A stretch of 33,465 nucleotides of DNA from Sciscionella sediminilitoris (GTDB lineage Bacteria > Actinomycetota > Actinomycetes > Mycobacteriales > Pseudonocardiaceae). The notes under the pieces are model-generated. The model saw only the letters and a list, made by a program, of their open reading frames with translations. It ran no database searches and was not told the origin of the DNA. How positions within the stretch are numbered: the first letter of the stretch is position 1; each line of letters opens with the position of its first letter. The stretch covers positions 1-33,465 of the forward strand of contig NZ_JALM01000056.1 in the NCBI RefSeq assembly GCF_000737195.2. Direction: 5' to 3'. The position numbers were made by a program, and so were the translations under genes. Shown here piece after piece: positions 8,940 to 16,278 of the stretch.

Positions 8940-9554
8940 TTACGGTGTCCGTCGCCCGCTTTTCGGCAGGTGCACACCGAACCGGATGGCGAGCATGCGC
9001 AAGCCGAACACCAGAACCGCCGCGGTCACCGTGCTCGCGGTGCGCGGCGCGCCGAGGGTGTCCAACAGCAGGTACACCACCGCGCCGGTGGCCGCGCAGG
9101 TCGCGTAGATCTCCTCGCGCAGCAGCAGCGGCGGGAGTTCCCCGGCGAGCACATCCCGGATCAGCTCTCCGGTGACCCCGGTGATCGTGGCGAGGATGAC
9201 CACGGCAAGGGGGTTCACCTGTGCGGCGATCGCGGTCTGCGCGCCGATCACGGTGACCACGGCGAGGCCGAGCGCGTCCACGGTGAGCAGGGTCCGCCGC
9301 GGCACCATGCGAAACCGCAGATACCCGATCGTCGCCACGGCGGACCCGAGGATCACGGTCAGCAGCACCCAATCGTGCAGCCAGTACAGCGGGTGCCGGT
9401 CGAGTAACAGGTCCCGGGTGGTCCCGCCGCCGAGCCCGGCGAGGAATCCGAGCACGATCGCGCCGAACGGGTCCAGGTTCGCCTTGTGCGCGGCGAGCAC
9501 CCCGCTGACCGCGAAGGCACCGACGCCGATCAGGTACAGCACGTGCAGCACCAC
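8940..9554 (-). CDS. Trimeric intracellular cation (TRIC) channel family membrane protein
   Basis: 204-aa polytopic protein with the two-fold repeated UPF0126/TRIC architecture: IGVGAFAVSGVLAA with DPFGAIVLGFLAGLGGGTTRDLLL in the first half, and LLTVDALGLAVVTVIGA with NPLAVVILATITGVTGELIRDVL in the second, seven predicted helices in all. The paired GGGTTRD and GVTGELIRD motifs are the family hallmark. Bacterial members are homotrimeric cation channels; the physiological ion here is unknown. GTG 9554 is chosen because AGGAGG lies 6 bases upstream. An in-frame TTG/ATG-like start at 9584 falls inside a palindrome in the promoter. It is followed closely by hrpA and divergent from the molybdopterin oxidoreductase. 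Confidence 0.9.
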   Translation of the reverse strand: MVLHVLYLIGVGAFAVSGVLAAHKANLDPFGAIVLGFLAGLGGGTTRDLLLDRHPLYWLHDWVLLTVILGSAVATIGYLRFRMVPRRTLLTVDALGLAVVTVIGAQTAIAAQVNPLAVVILATITGVTGELIRDVLAGELPPLLLREEIYATCAATGAVVYLLLDTLGAPRTASTVTAAVLVFGLRMLAIRFGVHLPKSGRRTP

Positions 9555-9581
9555 GTGCGTCCTCCTCTCACCCCTGCAAGC

Positions 9582-9597
9582 CATACCGTCTGGTATG
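9582..9597. promoter_or_regulatory. Palindromic site between divergent TRIC and molybdo-oxidoreductase genes
   Basis: CATACC and GGTATG are perfect inverted arms separated by GTCT. The symmetry and length are typical of TetR-family operators, and the site lies in the 105-bp divergent promoter region. No TetR gene is adjacent, so any regulator would act in trans. Confidence 0.5.
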
Positions 9598-9659
9598 TAC
9601 GGCTGCTACGGTTGATCCGGGCACATGGAGGTGGCCGTGGCCGACATCCTGGAGCAGCC

Positions 9660-11735
9660 ATGAGCACGACGCATCTGCACAGCTGCACGCTCTGTGAGGC
9701 GACCTGCGGGATCACGGTGACGGTCGAGGACGAGCGGGTCACCGGAGTGCGCGGCGACCCCGAGGATCCGCGCAGCCGCGGCTATCTGTGCCCGAAGGCG
9801 ACCGCGCTCGCCGATATCCACGCCGATCCCGACCGGCTGCGCACCCCGCTGATCCGCTCCGGGGACGGCTGGCGCGAAGCGGGCTGGACCGAAGCACTCG
9901 ATCACGCCGCCGCCGGACTGCGCGCGGTACGCCGCGAGGACCGGGACGCGCTCGCGGTCTACCACGGCAATCCGGGCGCGCACAATCTCGGCGCGGTGCT
10001 CTACGGGCTGCCCTTCTACCACGCGCTGCGCACCCGCAACCTCTACTCGGCGAGCTCGATGGACCAGCTGCCGCACATGCTCGCCGCCTGGCGGATGTTC
10101 GGTCATCAGGGGCTGCTCCCGGTCCCCGATGTCGACCGCACCGAGCTGTTCGTGTGCATCGGGGCGAACCCGCTCGTGTCCAACGGCAGCATCCTGACCG
10201 CGCCGAACATGCGCGATCGGCTCGCCGCGCTGCGCCGCAGGGGCGGGCGGCTCGTGGTGCTCGACCCGCGGCGGACCGAGACCGCGGCGAAGGCCGATGA
10301 GCACCTGTTCATCCGGCCGGGCACCGATGCGCTGCTGCTCGCCTCGCTGGTGCGCGTGCTGTTCGAGGAGAACCTGGTGCGGGCGAGCAAGCCGTTGTCC
10401 CAGGTGGACGTCCTGCGCGCGGCGGTGCGCGAGTTCGGCCCGGAGCGCACCGCGCCGGTGACCGGGATCCCCGCGGCCACCGTGCGGGCGCTGGCCAGGG
10501 AGCTGGCGGCGAGCCCGCGCGCGGTGGTGTACGGCCGGATCGGGGTGAGCACCCAGGAGTTCGGCGGAGCCTGTTCCTGGCTGATCACCGCGGTGAACGC
10601 GCTGACCGGGCACCTCGACGAACCGGGTGGCGCGATGTTCGCCCTTCCCGCGGTCGATCTGGTCCCGTCGGCCGCGCTGATCGGGCAGACCGGGTCCACC
10701 GGCACCTTCCGCTCCCGGGTGCGCGGGCTGCCCGAGGTCGCGGGCGAGCTGCCGGTGGTCGCGCTCGCCGAGGAGATCGCCACCCCGGGCCCCGGCCGGG
10801 TGCGCGGGCTGCTCACCGTGGCCGGGAACCCGGCACTGTCCTCCCCCGACGGGTCCCGCCTCGAGGCCGCGCTTCCCGGGCTGGACTTCATGGTCAGCGT
10901 GGATCCCTATCTCAACGAGACGACCCGGCACGCGAACGTGATCCTGCCGCCGACCGTGGCACTGGAGCGCGCGCACTACGAGCTGGTCATGGAACACGTC
11001 GCGGTGCGCGCGGTGGCGAAGTACTCGCCCGCGGTGTTCCGGCGCGGGCCGGAACAGCGGCACGACTGGGAGATCCTGGCCGGGCTGGCCACCCGGGTGT
11101 TCGCCGGGCGGCTGGCGGGGCGCCTCCCGGTGCCGCCCCCTGAGGTGCTGGTGGATCTGCTGCTCCGGCGCAGGCGGCTGTCCCTGCGGAAGCTGCGCGC
11201 GCATCCGCACGGGATCGACCTCGGCGGCCTCGCGCCCCGGTTCCCGCACCGGCTGTACACCGCGGACGGGACCGTGCACCTGGCTCCCCAGGCGTTCCTC
11301 GCCGATCTGCCGAGGCTGCGTGAACGCCTCGAGCGGGAGGCCGCCGATCTGCTGCTGATCGGCCGCCGCCAGCTGCGGGACAACAACTCCTGGATGCACA
11401 ACAGCAGGCGGCTGGTGAAGGGCAGACCGCGGTGCACGCTGCTGGTACACCCGTCCGATGCCCGGCGGTTCGGCCTCGCCGACGGGCAGCGCGCACGGTT
11501 GCGGTCCCGTACCGGAGCGGTGCTCGTACCGGTGGAGGTCACCGAGTCGGTCATGCCGGGAGTGGTGAGCCTGCCGCACGGCTGGGGGCATCACCGCGCG
11601 GGCACCAGGATGCGGATCGCCGAGGAGCACGCGGGAGTGAGCCTCAACGACATCACCGACACCACGTTCTACGACGAGCTGACCGGGACCGCCGCGCTCT
11701 CCGGGCTCCCGGTCAGCCTCGAGCCCGCTGGCTGA
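9660..11735 (+). CDS. Molybdopterin-dependent oxidoreductase (DMSO reductase/formate dehydrogenase-like family)
   Basis: 691-aa Mo/W-bis-MGD enzyme. The N-terminus carries a [4Fe-4S] motif (C9, C12, C16, C44, then PK), followed by the cofactor-binding core (AVYHGNPGAHN, FVCIGANPLVSNG, VVLDPRRTETAAKADEHLFIRPGTDALLLASL) and the C-terminal molydopterin dinucleotide-binding domain from about 570 (DLLLIGRRQLRDNNSWMHN ... SLPHGWGHH). No twin-arginine signal is seen, so it is probably cytoplasmic. Where many relatives have a Cys or SeCys metal ligand this protein reads NLYSASSMDQLPHM, so the ligand may be Ser or Asp; substrate is unknown. ATG 9660 has GGAG 5 bases upstream. No electron-transfer subunit or cofactor gene is nearby. 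Its last 23 bp overlap the end of the convergent regulator gene. Confidence 0.92.
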   Translation: MSTTHLHSCTLCEATCGITVTVEDERVTGVRGDPEDPRSRGYLCPKATALADIHADPDRLRTPLIRSGDGWREAGWTEALDHAAAGLRAVRREDRDALAVYHGNPGAHNLGAVLYGLPFYHALRTRNLYSASSMDQLPHMLAAWRMFGHQGLLPVPDVDRTELFVCIGANPLVSNGSILTAPNMRDRLAALRRRGGRLVVLDPRRTETAAKADEHLFIRPGTDALLLASLVRVLFEENLVRASKPLSQVDVLRAAVREFGPERTAPVTGIPAATVRALARELAASPRAVVYGRIGVSTQEFGGACSWLITAVNALTGHLDEPGGAMFALPAVDLVPSAALIGQTGSTGTFRSRVRGLPEVAGELPVVALAEEIATPGPGRVRGLLTVAGNPALSSPDGSRLEAALPGLDFMVSVDPYLNETTRHANVILPPTVALERAHYELVMEHVAVRAVAKYSPAVFRRGPEQRHDWEILAGLATRVFAGRLAGRLPVPPPEVLVDLLLRRRRLSLRKLRAHPHGIDLGGLAPRFPHRLYTADGTVHLAPQAFLADLPRLRERLEREAADLLLIGRRQLRDNNSWMHNSRRLVKGRPRCTLLVHPSDARRFGLADGQRARLRSRTGAVLVPVEVTESVMPGVVSLPHGWGHHRAGTRMRIAEEHAGVSLNDITDTTFYDELTGTAALSGLPVSLEPAG

Positions 11736-12624
11736 GCTTGCGCAGCATCCGGGCGTCGCCGAACCCGACCGTGCGCGCCGCCGTCTCCGCGCTCGCCCCG
11801 TTCGACCGCAGCTGATGGGCCCGCTCCAGCCGGAGCGCCTGCTGATAACGCAGTGGGGTGAGCCCGGTCGCCCTGGTGAACTGACGGGTCAGGGTGCGCT
11901 CGGCGCAGCCGAGGGAGCGGGCGAGCTCACCGAGCACCAGCCGGTCGGCGAACCGTTCGTCCAGCACGTCCTGGGCCCGGTGCACCAGGTCGTCGGTGTG
12001 CGAGCGGTGCCGCAACATCGCGCTGTCCTGCTGCTCGTGCCCGTTGCGCCGGGTGTAGGCCACCATCGATCTGGCCACCCGCGCCGCGAGACCCGGACCG
12101 TGCGCGACGGCGAGCAGGTGCAGCGCGAGATCGATCCCGCTGGCGATCCCGGCCGAGGTCACCACCGGGCCGCTGACCGTGTAGAGCACATCGCGCACCA
12201 CGCGGGCGGCCGGGAACCGCCTGGCGAGCGCGTCCTGCAGTTCGTGGTGGGTGGTGCACTCGCGCCCGTCCAGCAGCCCGGCCATGCCGAGCGCGTAGGC
12301 CCCCGCGCACACACTGGCCACCCGGCCACCGCGGGCGTGGTGCTCCTCGAGCATCCGCACCACCGGGGCGCCCAGGCCGTGCGGCGGCGGCAGGTTGCCG
12401 GTCCGCCAGCCGGGAACGAGGAGCAGATCCCCGCGCCCCGGCTCCGGCCAGTCCGTCTCCGCGCTCACCGCGACTCCCTGGGCGGTGCGCACCTGTTCCC
12501 GTTCCCCGAGGTAGCGCAGCCGATAGGGGTACCCGTGGTCCGCGGCGCCGTGGAACACCTGCGCCGGACCGGCCAGGTCGAGCAGGTGCACGCCCGGGAC
12601 GAGGAGGAAGAAGACGGTACTCAC
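11713..12624 (-). CDS. GlxA-type AraC-family transcriptional regulator (DJ-1/PfpI + AraC HTH)
   Basis: 303 aa. Residues 1-175 form a DJ-1/PfpI (class I glutamine amidotransferase-like) sensing domain: TVFFLLVPGVHLLDLAGPAQVF and the nucleophile-elbow region SVCAGAYALGMAGLLDG with C106. Residues about 213-300 form an AraC double helix-turn-helix (LGELARSLGCAERTLTRQF ... GLTPLRYQQALRLERA). Such regulators usually lack enzymatic activity and activate local catabolic genes. GTG 12624 overlaps the isochorismatase TGA (GTGA), so both are translated from one message. The 3' end overlaps the convergent oxidoreductase by 23 bp. Inducer is unknown. Confidence 0.93.
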   Translation of the reverse strand: MSTVFFLLVPGVHLLDLAGPAQVFHGAADHGYPYRLRYLGEREQVRTAQGVAVSAETDWPEPGRGDLLLVPGWRTGNLPPPHGLGAPVVRMLEEHHARGGRVASVCAGAYALGMAGLLDGRECTTHHELQDALARRFPAARVVRDVLYTVSGPVVTSAGIASGIDLALHLLAVAHGPGLAARVARSMVAYTRRNGHEQQDSAMLRHRSHTDDLVHRAQDVLDERFADRLVLGELARSLGCAERTLTRQFTRATGLTPLRYQQALRLERAHQLRSNGASAETAARTVGFGDARMLRKLSQRARG

Positions 12625-13205
12625 GATCCGGTCAGCGTAGCCACCGTGGCGATCGTCGCGAACCGGCCGGCGAGCGCGTAGGTGGTGCGCTCGAGGATCT
12701 GCTCCGGGTGCAGGGTGCGCGGATCGGCGAGTAGCTCCTCGATCGACTGCCCCGCGGGTGCTTCCGGGTGCGGGATCGGGTGGGTGGCGGTCGCGTCGGC
12801 CACGTAGGTCACCGCGTACCCGAGGTCCGAGGCCACCCGGGCGGTGGTCTCGCAGCACTGTTCGCTGCGGATCCCGCACACCAGCACCTCTGCGATGCCG
12901 TGCTCGGTGAGCAGCCGCTGCAGACCGGTCGTGGTGAACGCGTTGTGCGAGGTCTTGTACAGCACCGGGTCGGTGTCCTCGACCGCGAGCCCCTCGATCG
13001 GCCGCACGTGCCCGAGGGGCGGATCGAACACGTTCCCGGTGCCCGGTTCGGTGTGCAGCACCCACACCACCGGTTCGCCCTCGGCACGCGCGTGAGCCAC
13101 GAGCGCGTTCACCCGCGCCACGATGTCCGGGTTCGAGATGATCCGCCAGCTGTCCCTGGCTCGGAAGGATTCCTGGACGTCCACGACAAGGAGTGCTCGT
13201 TTCAT
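12621..13205 (-). CDS. Isochorismatase-family cysteine hydrolase
   Basis: 194-aa alpha/beta hydrolase of the isochorismatase/nicotinamidase superfamily. The Asp-Lys-Cys catalytic set is visible: D9 in ALLVVDVQESF, K84 in LYKTSHNAF, and C117 in GIRSEQCCETT. HTEPGTGNVFDP (about 51-61) lines the active site in relatives. Substrate (an amide, carbamate or isochorismate-like vinyl ether) is not predictable; the adjacent GlxA regulator, coupled by a 4-bp overlap, suggests an inducible small-molecule degradation unit, and GlxA-isochorismatase pairing is common. Start ATG 13205 gives the canonical MKRALLVVDVQ N-terminus; no strong Shine-Dalgarno is visible. Confidence 0.93.
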   Translation of the reverse strand: MKRALLVVDVQESFRARDSWRIISNPDIVARVNALVAHARAEGEPVVWVLHTEPGTGNVFDPPLGHVRPIEGLAVEDTDPVLYKTSHNAFTTTGLQRLLTEHGIAEVLVCGIRSEQCCETTARVASDLGYAVTYVADATATHPIPHPEAPAGQSIEELLADPRTLHPEQILERTTYALAGRFATIATVATLTGS

Positions 13206-13294
13206 GTGCCGAGTCTCGCCGGGCCGCCGGGGCGCGCGGAACGCCCGATCAAGCCGGACAGCGGAACGATCCGGTCACGCTCTGCTCGCCGCAC

Positions 13295-13310
13295 CGCCCG
13301 CTTGCGGGCG
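13295..13310. promoter_or_regulatory. 16-bp GC palindrome in the divergent isochorismatase/aldolase promoter region
   Basis: CGCCCGC and GCGGGCG flank a TT spacer, a perfect 7+7 inverted repeat, 28 bp upstream of the aldolase ATG and about 90 bp from the isochorismatase start. It may be an operator or a stable hairpin. No regulator can be assigned, although the adjacent GlxA protein is a candidate. Confidence 0.4.
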
Positions 13311-13338
13311 CGTAACCGGCAGGCGCGAGAATCGGGGC

Positions 13339-13959
13339 ATGGACTCCCCCTTGGATATCGCCCCAGTCATCCCGGTCGCCGTCTTCACCGATCCAGAACA
13401 GGCCGTCGGTGCGGCCCGCGCGCTCGTCGAGGGCGGAGTGCGGGTCATCGAGGTCACCCTGCGCACCGAGGCCGCGCTGGAGTCGGTGCGCCGGATCGCG
13501 GCCGAGGTCGGTGAGCTCACCGTCGGCGCGGGCACCATCACCGCACCCGAGCAGGCCGCTGCCGCCGTGGAGGCCGGGGCCGCGTTCCTGGTCACGCCCG
13601 GGACCACCGATACCGTGCTGGACGCGGTGCTCGCGACCGGGGTTCCCACGCTGCCCGGTGCCGCCACCGTTTCCGAGGCGATGCGGCTGGCCGAGCGCGG
13701 GTTCACCGAGCTGAAGTTCTTCCCGGCCGCCGCTTCGGGCGGGCCGGACTATCTGCGGGCGATCAACGGTCCGCTGCCGGGCCTGCGGTTCTGCCCGACG
13801 GGTGGCATTCGCCCGGCGACCGCCGGCGAGTATCTGGAACTGCCGAACGTGGGCTGCATCGGCGGCACCTGGCTCACCCCGGCCGACGCGCTCGCCGCCG
13901 GGGACTACGCCAGGATCACCCAGCTGGCCGCCGAGAGCACGCAACTGCACACCAGCTAG
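13339..13959 (+). CDS. eda: KDPG/KHG aldolase (2-dehydro-3-deoxy-phosphogluconate / 4-hydroxy-2-oxoglutarate aldolase)
   Basis: 206-aa class I aldolase of the Eda family. It cleaves KDPG to pyruvate and glyceraldehyde-3-phosphate (Entner-Doudoroff) and/or 4-hydroxy-2-oxoglutarate to pyruvate and glyoxylate. Visible motifs: PVIPVAVFTDPEQAV, VIEVTLRT with the catalytic Glu, VGAGTITAPEQ, FLVTPG, ELKFFPAA with the Schiff-base Lys, FCPTGGI, and GCIGGTWL near the end. Length is normal. No Shine-Dalgarno precedes ATG 13339; GAGAAT lies exactly six bases upstream, as in leaderless actinobacterial promoters, with only a partial match to TANNNT. No kinase or dehydratase partner is adjacent, so the physiological pathway is open. 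Confidence 0.95.
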   Translation: MDSPLDIAPVIPVAVFTDPEQAVGAARALVEGGVRVIEVTLRTEAALESVRRIAAEVGELTVGAGTITAPEQAAAAVEAGAAFLVTPGTTDTVLDAVLATGVPTLPGAATVSEAMRLAERGFTELKFFPAAASGGPDYLRAINGPLPGLRFCPTGGIRPATAGEYLELPNVGCIGGTWLTPADALAAGDYARITQLAAESTQLHTS

Positions 13960-13965
13960 GCCCTA

Positions 13966-14140
13966 CCCCAGCGGCGTAGCCGCCTTCACCGCCCACGCCC
14001 CTCGCACCGCGGCGGATTCTCCGGCGTTTCCTCGCGAGGCCAGCACCGCCGCCGTGCATGGGGGATACATCAGAAGGTGATCCCGGAGCGAAGGGACGCC
14101 GGAGGTTCCGCCACCGGACCCGCCGAGCAACCCGCCCCGT
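13966..14140. repeat. Candidate dispersed intergenic repeat element (longer copy)
   Basis: The 188-bp convergent gap after the aldolase holds GC-rich sequence with small hairpins (GCGGC-gta-GCCGC at 13971-13983). Its first ~35 bp closely match 30366-30402 in another intergenic gap, both starting with a C-rich run and CAGCGGCG, then GCCGCC, CACCGCCC and CGCC. The remainder, to about 14140, has no partner inside this window, so the right boundary is a guess. No convincing coding frame was seen. It may belong to a REP-like family spread through the genome; only the two-copy similarity is directly seen. Confidence 0.45.
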
Positions 14141-14147
14141 GACACCG

Positions 14148-14393
14148 CTAGCGGCTGCTGGAGTGGACGTGGACCTGAGGGGCGGAGAGCTCATCCTCGC
14201 CCCCACGGGCGAACCGGCTCACGCTGGCGCGGGTCTCGGCGAAGGAGGCGCGCGCGGAGTGCACGTATTCGTCCAGCGGATCGGGGGCGTCGCCGTCCTC
14301 GGACAGGCGAGCCTTCAACGCGGTTCGCACGACGAAAACCACGCTTGCCGCGACGACAGCGGTGAACAGAAGCACTGTGAGAACGAGCGTCAT
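14148..14393 (-). CDS. Small single-pass membrane protein, unknown function
   Basis: 81 aa. Residues 2-23 are a hydrophobic helix (LVLTVLLFTAVVAASVVFVV), followed by a positively charged stop (RTALKAR) and an acidic/polar cytoplasmic-type tail (EDGDAPDPLDEYVHSARASFAETRASVSRF) ending in HVHSSSR. Codon use in this frame is strongly G/C at third positions, which supports real coding. The predicted orientation is N-out, C-in by the positive-inside rule. The family was not recognised. AGGG is 3-6 bases upstream of ATG 14393, a weak ribosome site. It lies downstream of, and co-directional with, the gamma-glutamylcyclotransferase-like gene but 200 bp away, with its own AT-richer upstream region. Confidence 0.7.
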   Translation of the reverse strand: MTLVLTVLLFTAVVAASVVFVVRTALKARLSEDGDAPDPLDEYVHSARASFAETRASVSRFARGGEDELSAPQVHVHSSSR

Positions 14394-14593
14394 GATCCCT
14401 GATTCCGAACGATTAATGGGTTTTGCGAGGCCGCCAACACCGATGATAGCGAGCTATTTCGGTTAACGTGCGAGTAGTGGCCGTTGTTCCACCGCACTGC
14501 ACCGAATCGTTATCTAACCGGGGTTACCGAAGCTTCATTCAGAAACAGGGGTCGGCGAGGTTTCGTTGCCGTGCCGGGAAATTCGGGGAATTC

Positions 14594-15217
14594 TCAGCCG
14601 GTCGCCGCGGGCAGTAGGGCAGTCACCTCGGCCGCGGTCCAATTCCCCCGCACGCCGGACAGTTCGACAAGGTACGTCGCGGCCTTCTCCGGTGTCCATT
14701 CCCGGGATTGCACCAATCCCTCGGCGAGAGTCCGCAAATAGGCGGCCGCGGGCACGGTGTGTTCCACCGCGGCCGCGGGATAGGGCGCGGTGAACGTCAC
14801 GATCGGGTGGCCGTCCCGCTCCCCGAGGCACAGCAGGGTTTCGTAACCGCCCGGACCGAGGCTGAGGCGGCCGTCCCGGACCACGGCCGCCACATCGATC
14901 TCCGCCCCCGGTTCCCGTCCGGTCTCCTGCGCGGCCACATCCGCGAACTGCTCACCGGTCACCAGATAGGCCCGCGCGTAGGCGGTTCCGGTCAGCTCGG
15001 GGTCGTAGTAGGCCACGCCTCCGGTCCAGTTCCGCGATTCGCCCGCGAAGTACACCCCGCCGGGCAGTTCCAGTGCCTGGTCGTCGGCCGGGGCCCTGGT
15101 GTCCCGGCAGCCGGGGTGGCGCCGCGTCCCCCCGATCGGCGTCCCTCCGTAGAGGTAGCAACCGAACCGCGCGGCGGACATGTTCGAGCCATAGGACGCG
15201 TACCAAACCTGATCCAT
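14594..15217 (-). CDS. Gamma-glutamylcyclotransferase-like (AIG2/GGCT fold) protein
   Basis: 207 aa beginning MDQVWYASYGSNMSAARF. YGSNM (9-13) is the substrate-binding loop typical of GGCT-fold proteins, and the rest is compatible: GVYFAGESRNWTGGVAYYDP, ARAYLVTGEQFADV and YETLLCLGERDGHPIVTFTAP. Relatives in actinomycetes are often labelled histone deacetylase, which the sequence does not support. It could be a gamma-glutamyl amine/peptide cyclotransferase; the reaction is not established. Start ATG 15217 has GGGAGGT 8 bases upstream; a longer frame to 15283 is less likely. It sits 78 bp downstream of the VC0807-like gene in the same direction. Confidence 0.82.
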   Translation of the reverse strand: MDQVWYASYGSNMSAARFGCYLYGGTPIGGTRRHPGCRDTRAPADDQALELPGGVYFAGESRNWTGGVAYYDPELTGTAYARAYLVTGEQFADVAAQETGREPGAEIDVAAVVRDGRLSLGPGGYETLLCLGERDGHPIVTFTAPYPAAAVEHTVPAAAYLRTLAEGLVQSREWTPEKAATYLVELSGVRGNWTAAEVTALLPAATG

Positions 15218-15295
15218 CTCGGGTAGACCTCCCGCTACCGTGCCTGCTCTGCCGATCCCCGCCCCCGCGCTGCGCGCCGTCACCGTACCCGGCGT

Positions 15296-15988
15296 TCAGC
15301 CCTGCGCCGCGGCCGCCTTCCGCGCCCGCATCACGAGTTTCCGGGTGACCTGGATCAGCACGAGGATGCCCGCGATGTGCACGACATTGCTGACGGTGAC
15401 CATGGTGGAGATCGGGAGCCGGTAGACGAGCGCGATCACGATGGCCGCGATCGCGATCAGGCCGACGCCCCAGACCACGGCGATGCGCACGAGGTTCGCC
15501 CGGAAGGCGGGCAGGGTGCGGTAGCGCTCGTCCCATTCGGCGGCGGCCTCCGGGCCACCACCCTTGTAGAAGCGCTTGCCCGAGTAGTAGGTGAACGGTT
15601 TGCCGAGCAGGCAGCTGCCGAGCATGACCAGTCCGGCGAAGCCCATCCCGAAGGAGTCCTTGGCGAGCACGAACCGGGCGTCACCGGTGATGAACACCAT
15701 GCCGAGGCTGAGCGCGAACATGCTGAGCACGAACACCGCGAATCCGTCGATCTTGCGGTCCCGGATCACCGTGTACAGCGCGCGCAGCCCGGCGATGAGA
15801 CCGCCCGCGGTCAGCGCGATCACATCGCTGACCCCGAAGGCGTGCAGAATGTAGTACGAGCCGAGCGGGGCCAGGATGTCGAACACCACCAGCGGGGCGA
15901 TCACCCGCCATCTGGCCTGCTGAGACTGCTGCCCTTGGACCTGGGCAACGGTGGTGTCCTGGGTTTCGGTGGCTTGGTTCTGTTCCAT
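15296..15988 (-). CDS. VC0807-like polytopic membrane protein
   Basis: 230 aa. A Gln-rich cytosolic N-terminus (about 1-25) is followed by roughly six hydrophobic segments: VIAPLVVFDILAPLGSYYIL, DVIALTAGGLIAGLRALY, FAVFVLSMFALSLGMVFI, FGMGFAGLVMLGSCLL, IAVVWGVGLIAIAAIVIALVY and VSNVVHIAGILVLIQV. The KPFTYYSGKRF segment and overall plan match the VC0807 (intracellular septation A-like) family, whose function is unknown. ATG 15988 gives the MEQNQ N-terminus; no good Shine-Dalgarno is seen, and an upstream start at 16054 would add a poorly coding Arg-rich stretch. A small inverted repeat lies about 60 bp upstream. Confidence 0.8.
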   Translation of the reverse strand: MEQNQATETQDTTVAQVQGQQSQQARWRVIAPLVVFDILAPLGSYYILHAFGVSDVIALTAGGLIAGLRALYTVIRDRKIDGFAVFVLSMFALSLGMVFITGDARFVLAKDSFGMGFAGLVMLGSCLLGKPFTYYSGKRFYKGGGPEAAAEWDERYRTLPAFRANLVRIAVVWGVGLIAIAAIVIALVYRLPISTMVTVSNVVHIAGILVLIQVTRKLVMRARKAAAAQG

Positions 15989-16047
15989 GACCGAAACGCT
16001 ATGACCGCGCCGGTTCCCATTCCCCCGCCGCGCGTCACGACCCGGCC

Positions 16048-16061
16048 CTGACATCCGTCAG
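16048..16061. promoter_or_regulatory. Inverted repeat upstream of the VC0807-like gene
   Basis: CTGAC and GTCAG are perfect arms around ATCC, about 60 bp upstream of the VC0807-like start in the divergent promoter region shared with the cysteine dioxygenase operon. It is a possible operator half-site pair; no regulator is assigned. Confidence 0.35.
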
Positions 16062-16106
16062 TGGTCGCGGCTGACGAACATCTCGGTCCCCGCGCCTTTA
16101 CCACGG

Positions 16107-16117
16107 TGTGGACCACA
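16107..16117. promoter_or_regulatory. 11-bp palindrome upstream of the cysteine leader
   Basis: TGTGG and CCACA flank a single A, 38 bp before the leader GTG. It lies in the divergent region and could be an operator for the sulfur operon. The site is short, so chance occurrence is possible. Confidence 0.3.
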
Positions 16118-16154
16118 TTGCGCCCGCCTGCCTGATCCGGTGAGGATGCCGGGT

Positions 16155-16241
16155 GTGTACGGACTACTGACCTGGAGCGACCGCATCGTCGACTTCGCAC
16201 GGGTCACCACGGCCGCGTGTCCCCGGCTCCCCCGCGCCTGA
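16155..16241 (+). CDS. Candidate leader peptide containing Cys, upstream of cysteine dioxygenase
   Basis: A 28-residue frame (VYGLLTWSDRIVDF... then ARVTTAACPRLPRA) ends 37 bp before the dioxygenase ATG. GTGAGG lies 9 bases before GTG 16155; an in-frame ATG at 16146 abuts that same purine stretch and is less likely to be the start. The pattern VDFxRxxTxxC followed by basic residues resembles actinobacterial putative leader peptides found upstream of sulfur-metabolism genes, and cysteine-codon short ORFs controlling dioxygenase/rhodanese-type operons have been reported in mycobacteria. Ribosome slowing at the Cys codon could control the operon. Function is inference from position, length and the Cys. 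Confidence 0.55.
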   Translation: MYGLLTWSDRIVDFARVTTAACPRLPRA

Positions 16242-16278
16242 TCCGTACCCACCCGCATGTCTTCACCGGAGCCGAATC

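Noticed and set aside
9606-11630. 674-codon minus-strand frame opposite the molybdopterin oxidoreductase
   Set aside because: No motif, skewed composition; the plus strand has the Fe-S and cofactor motifs.
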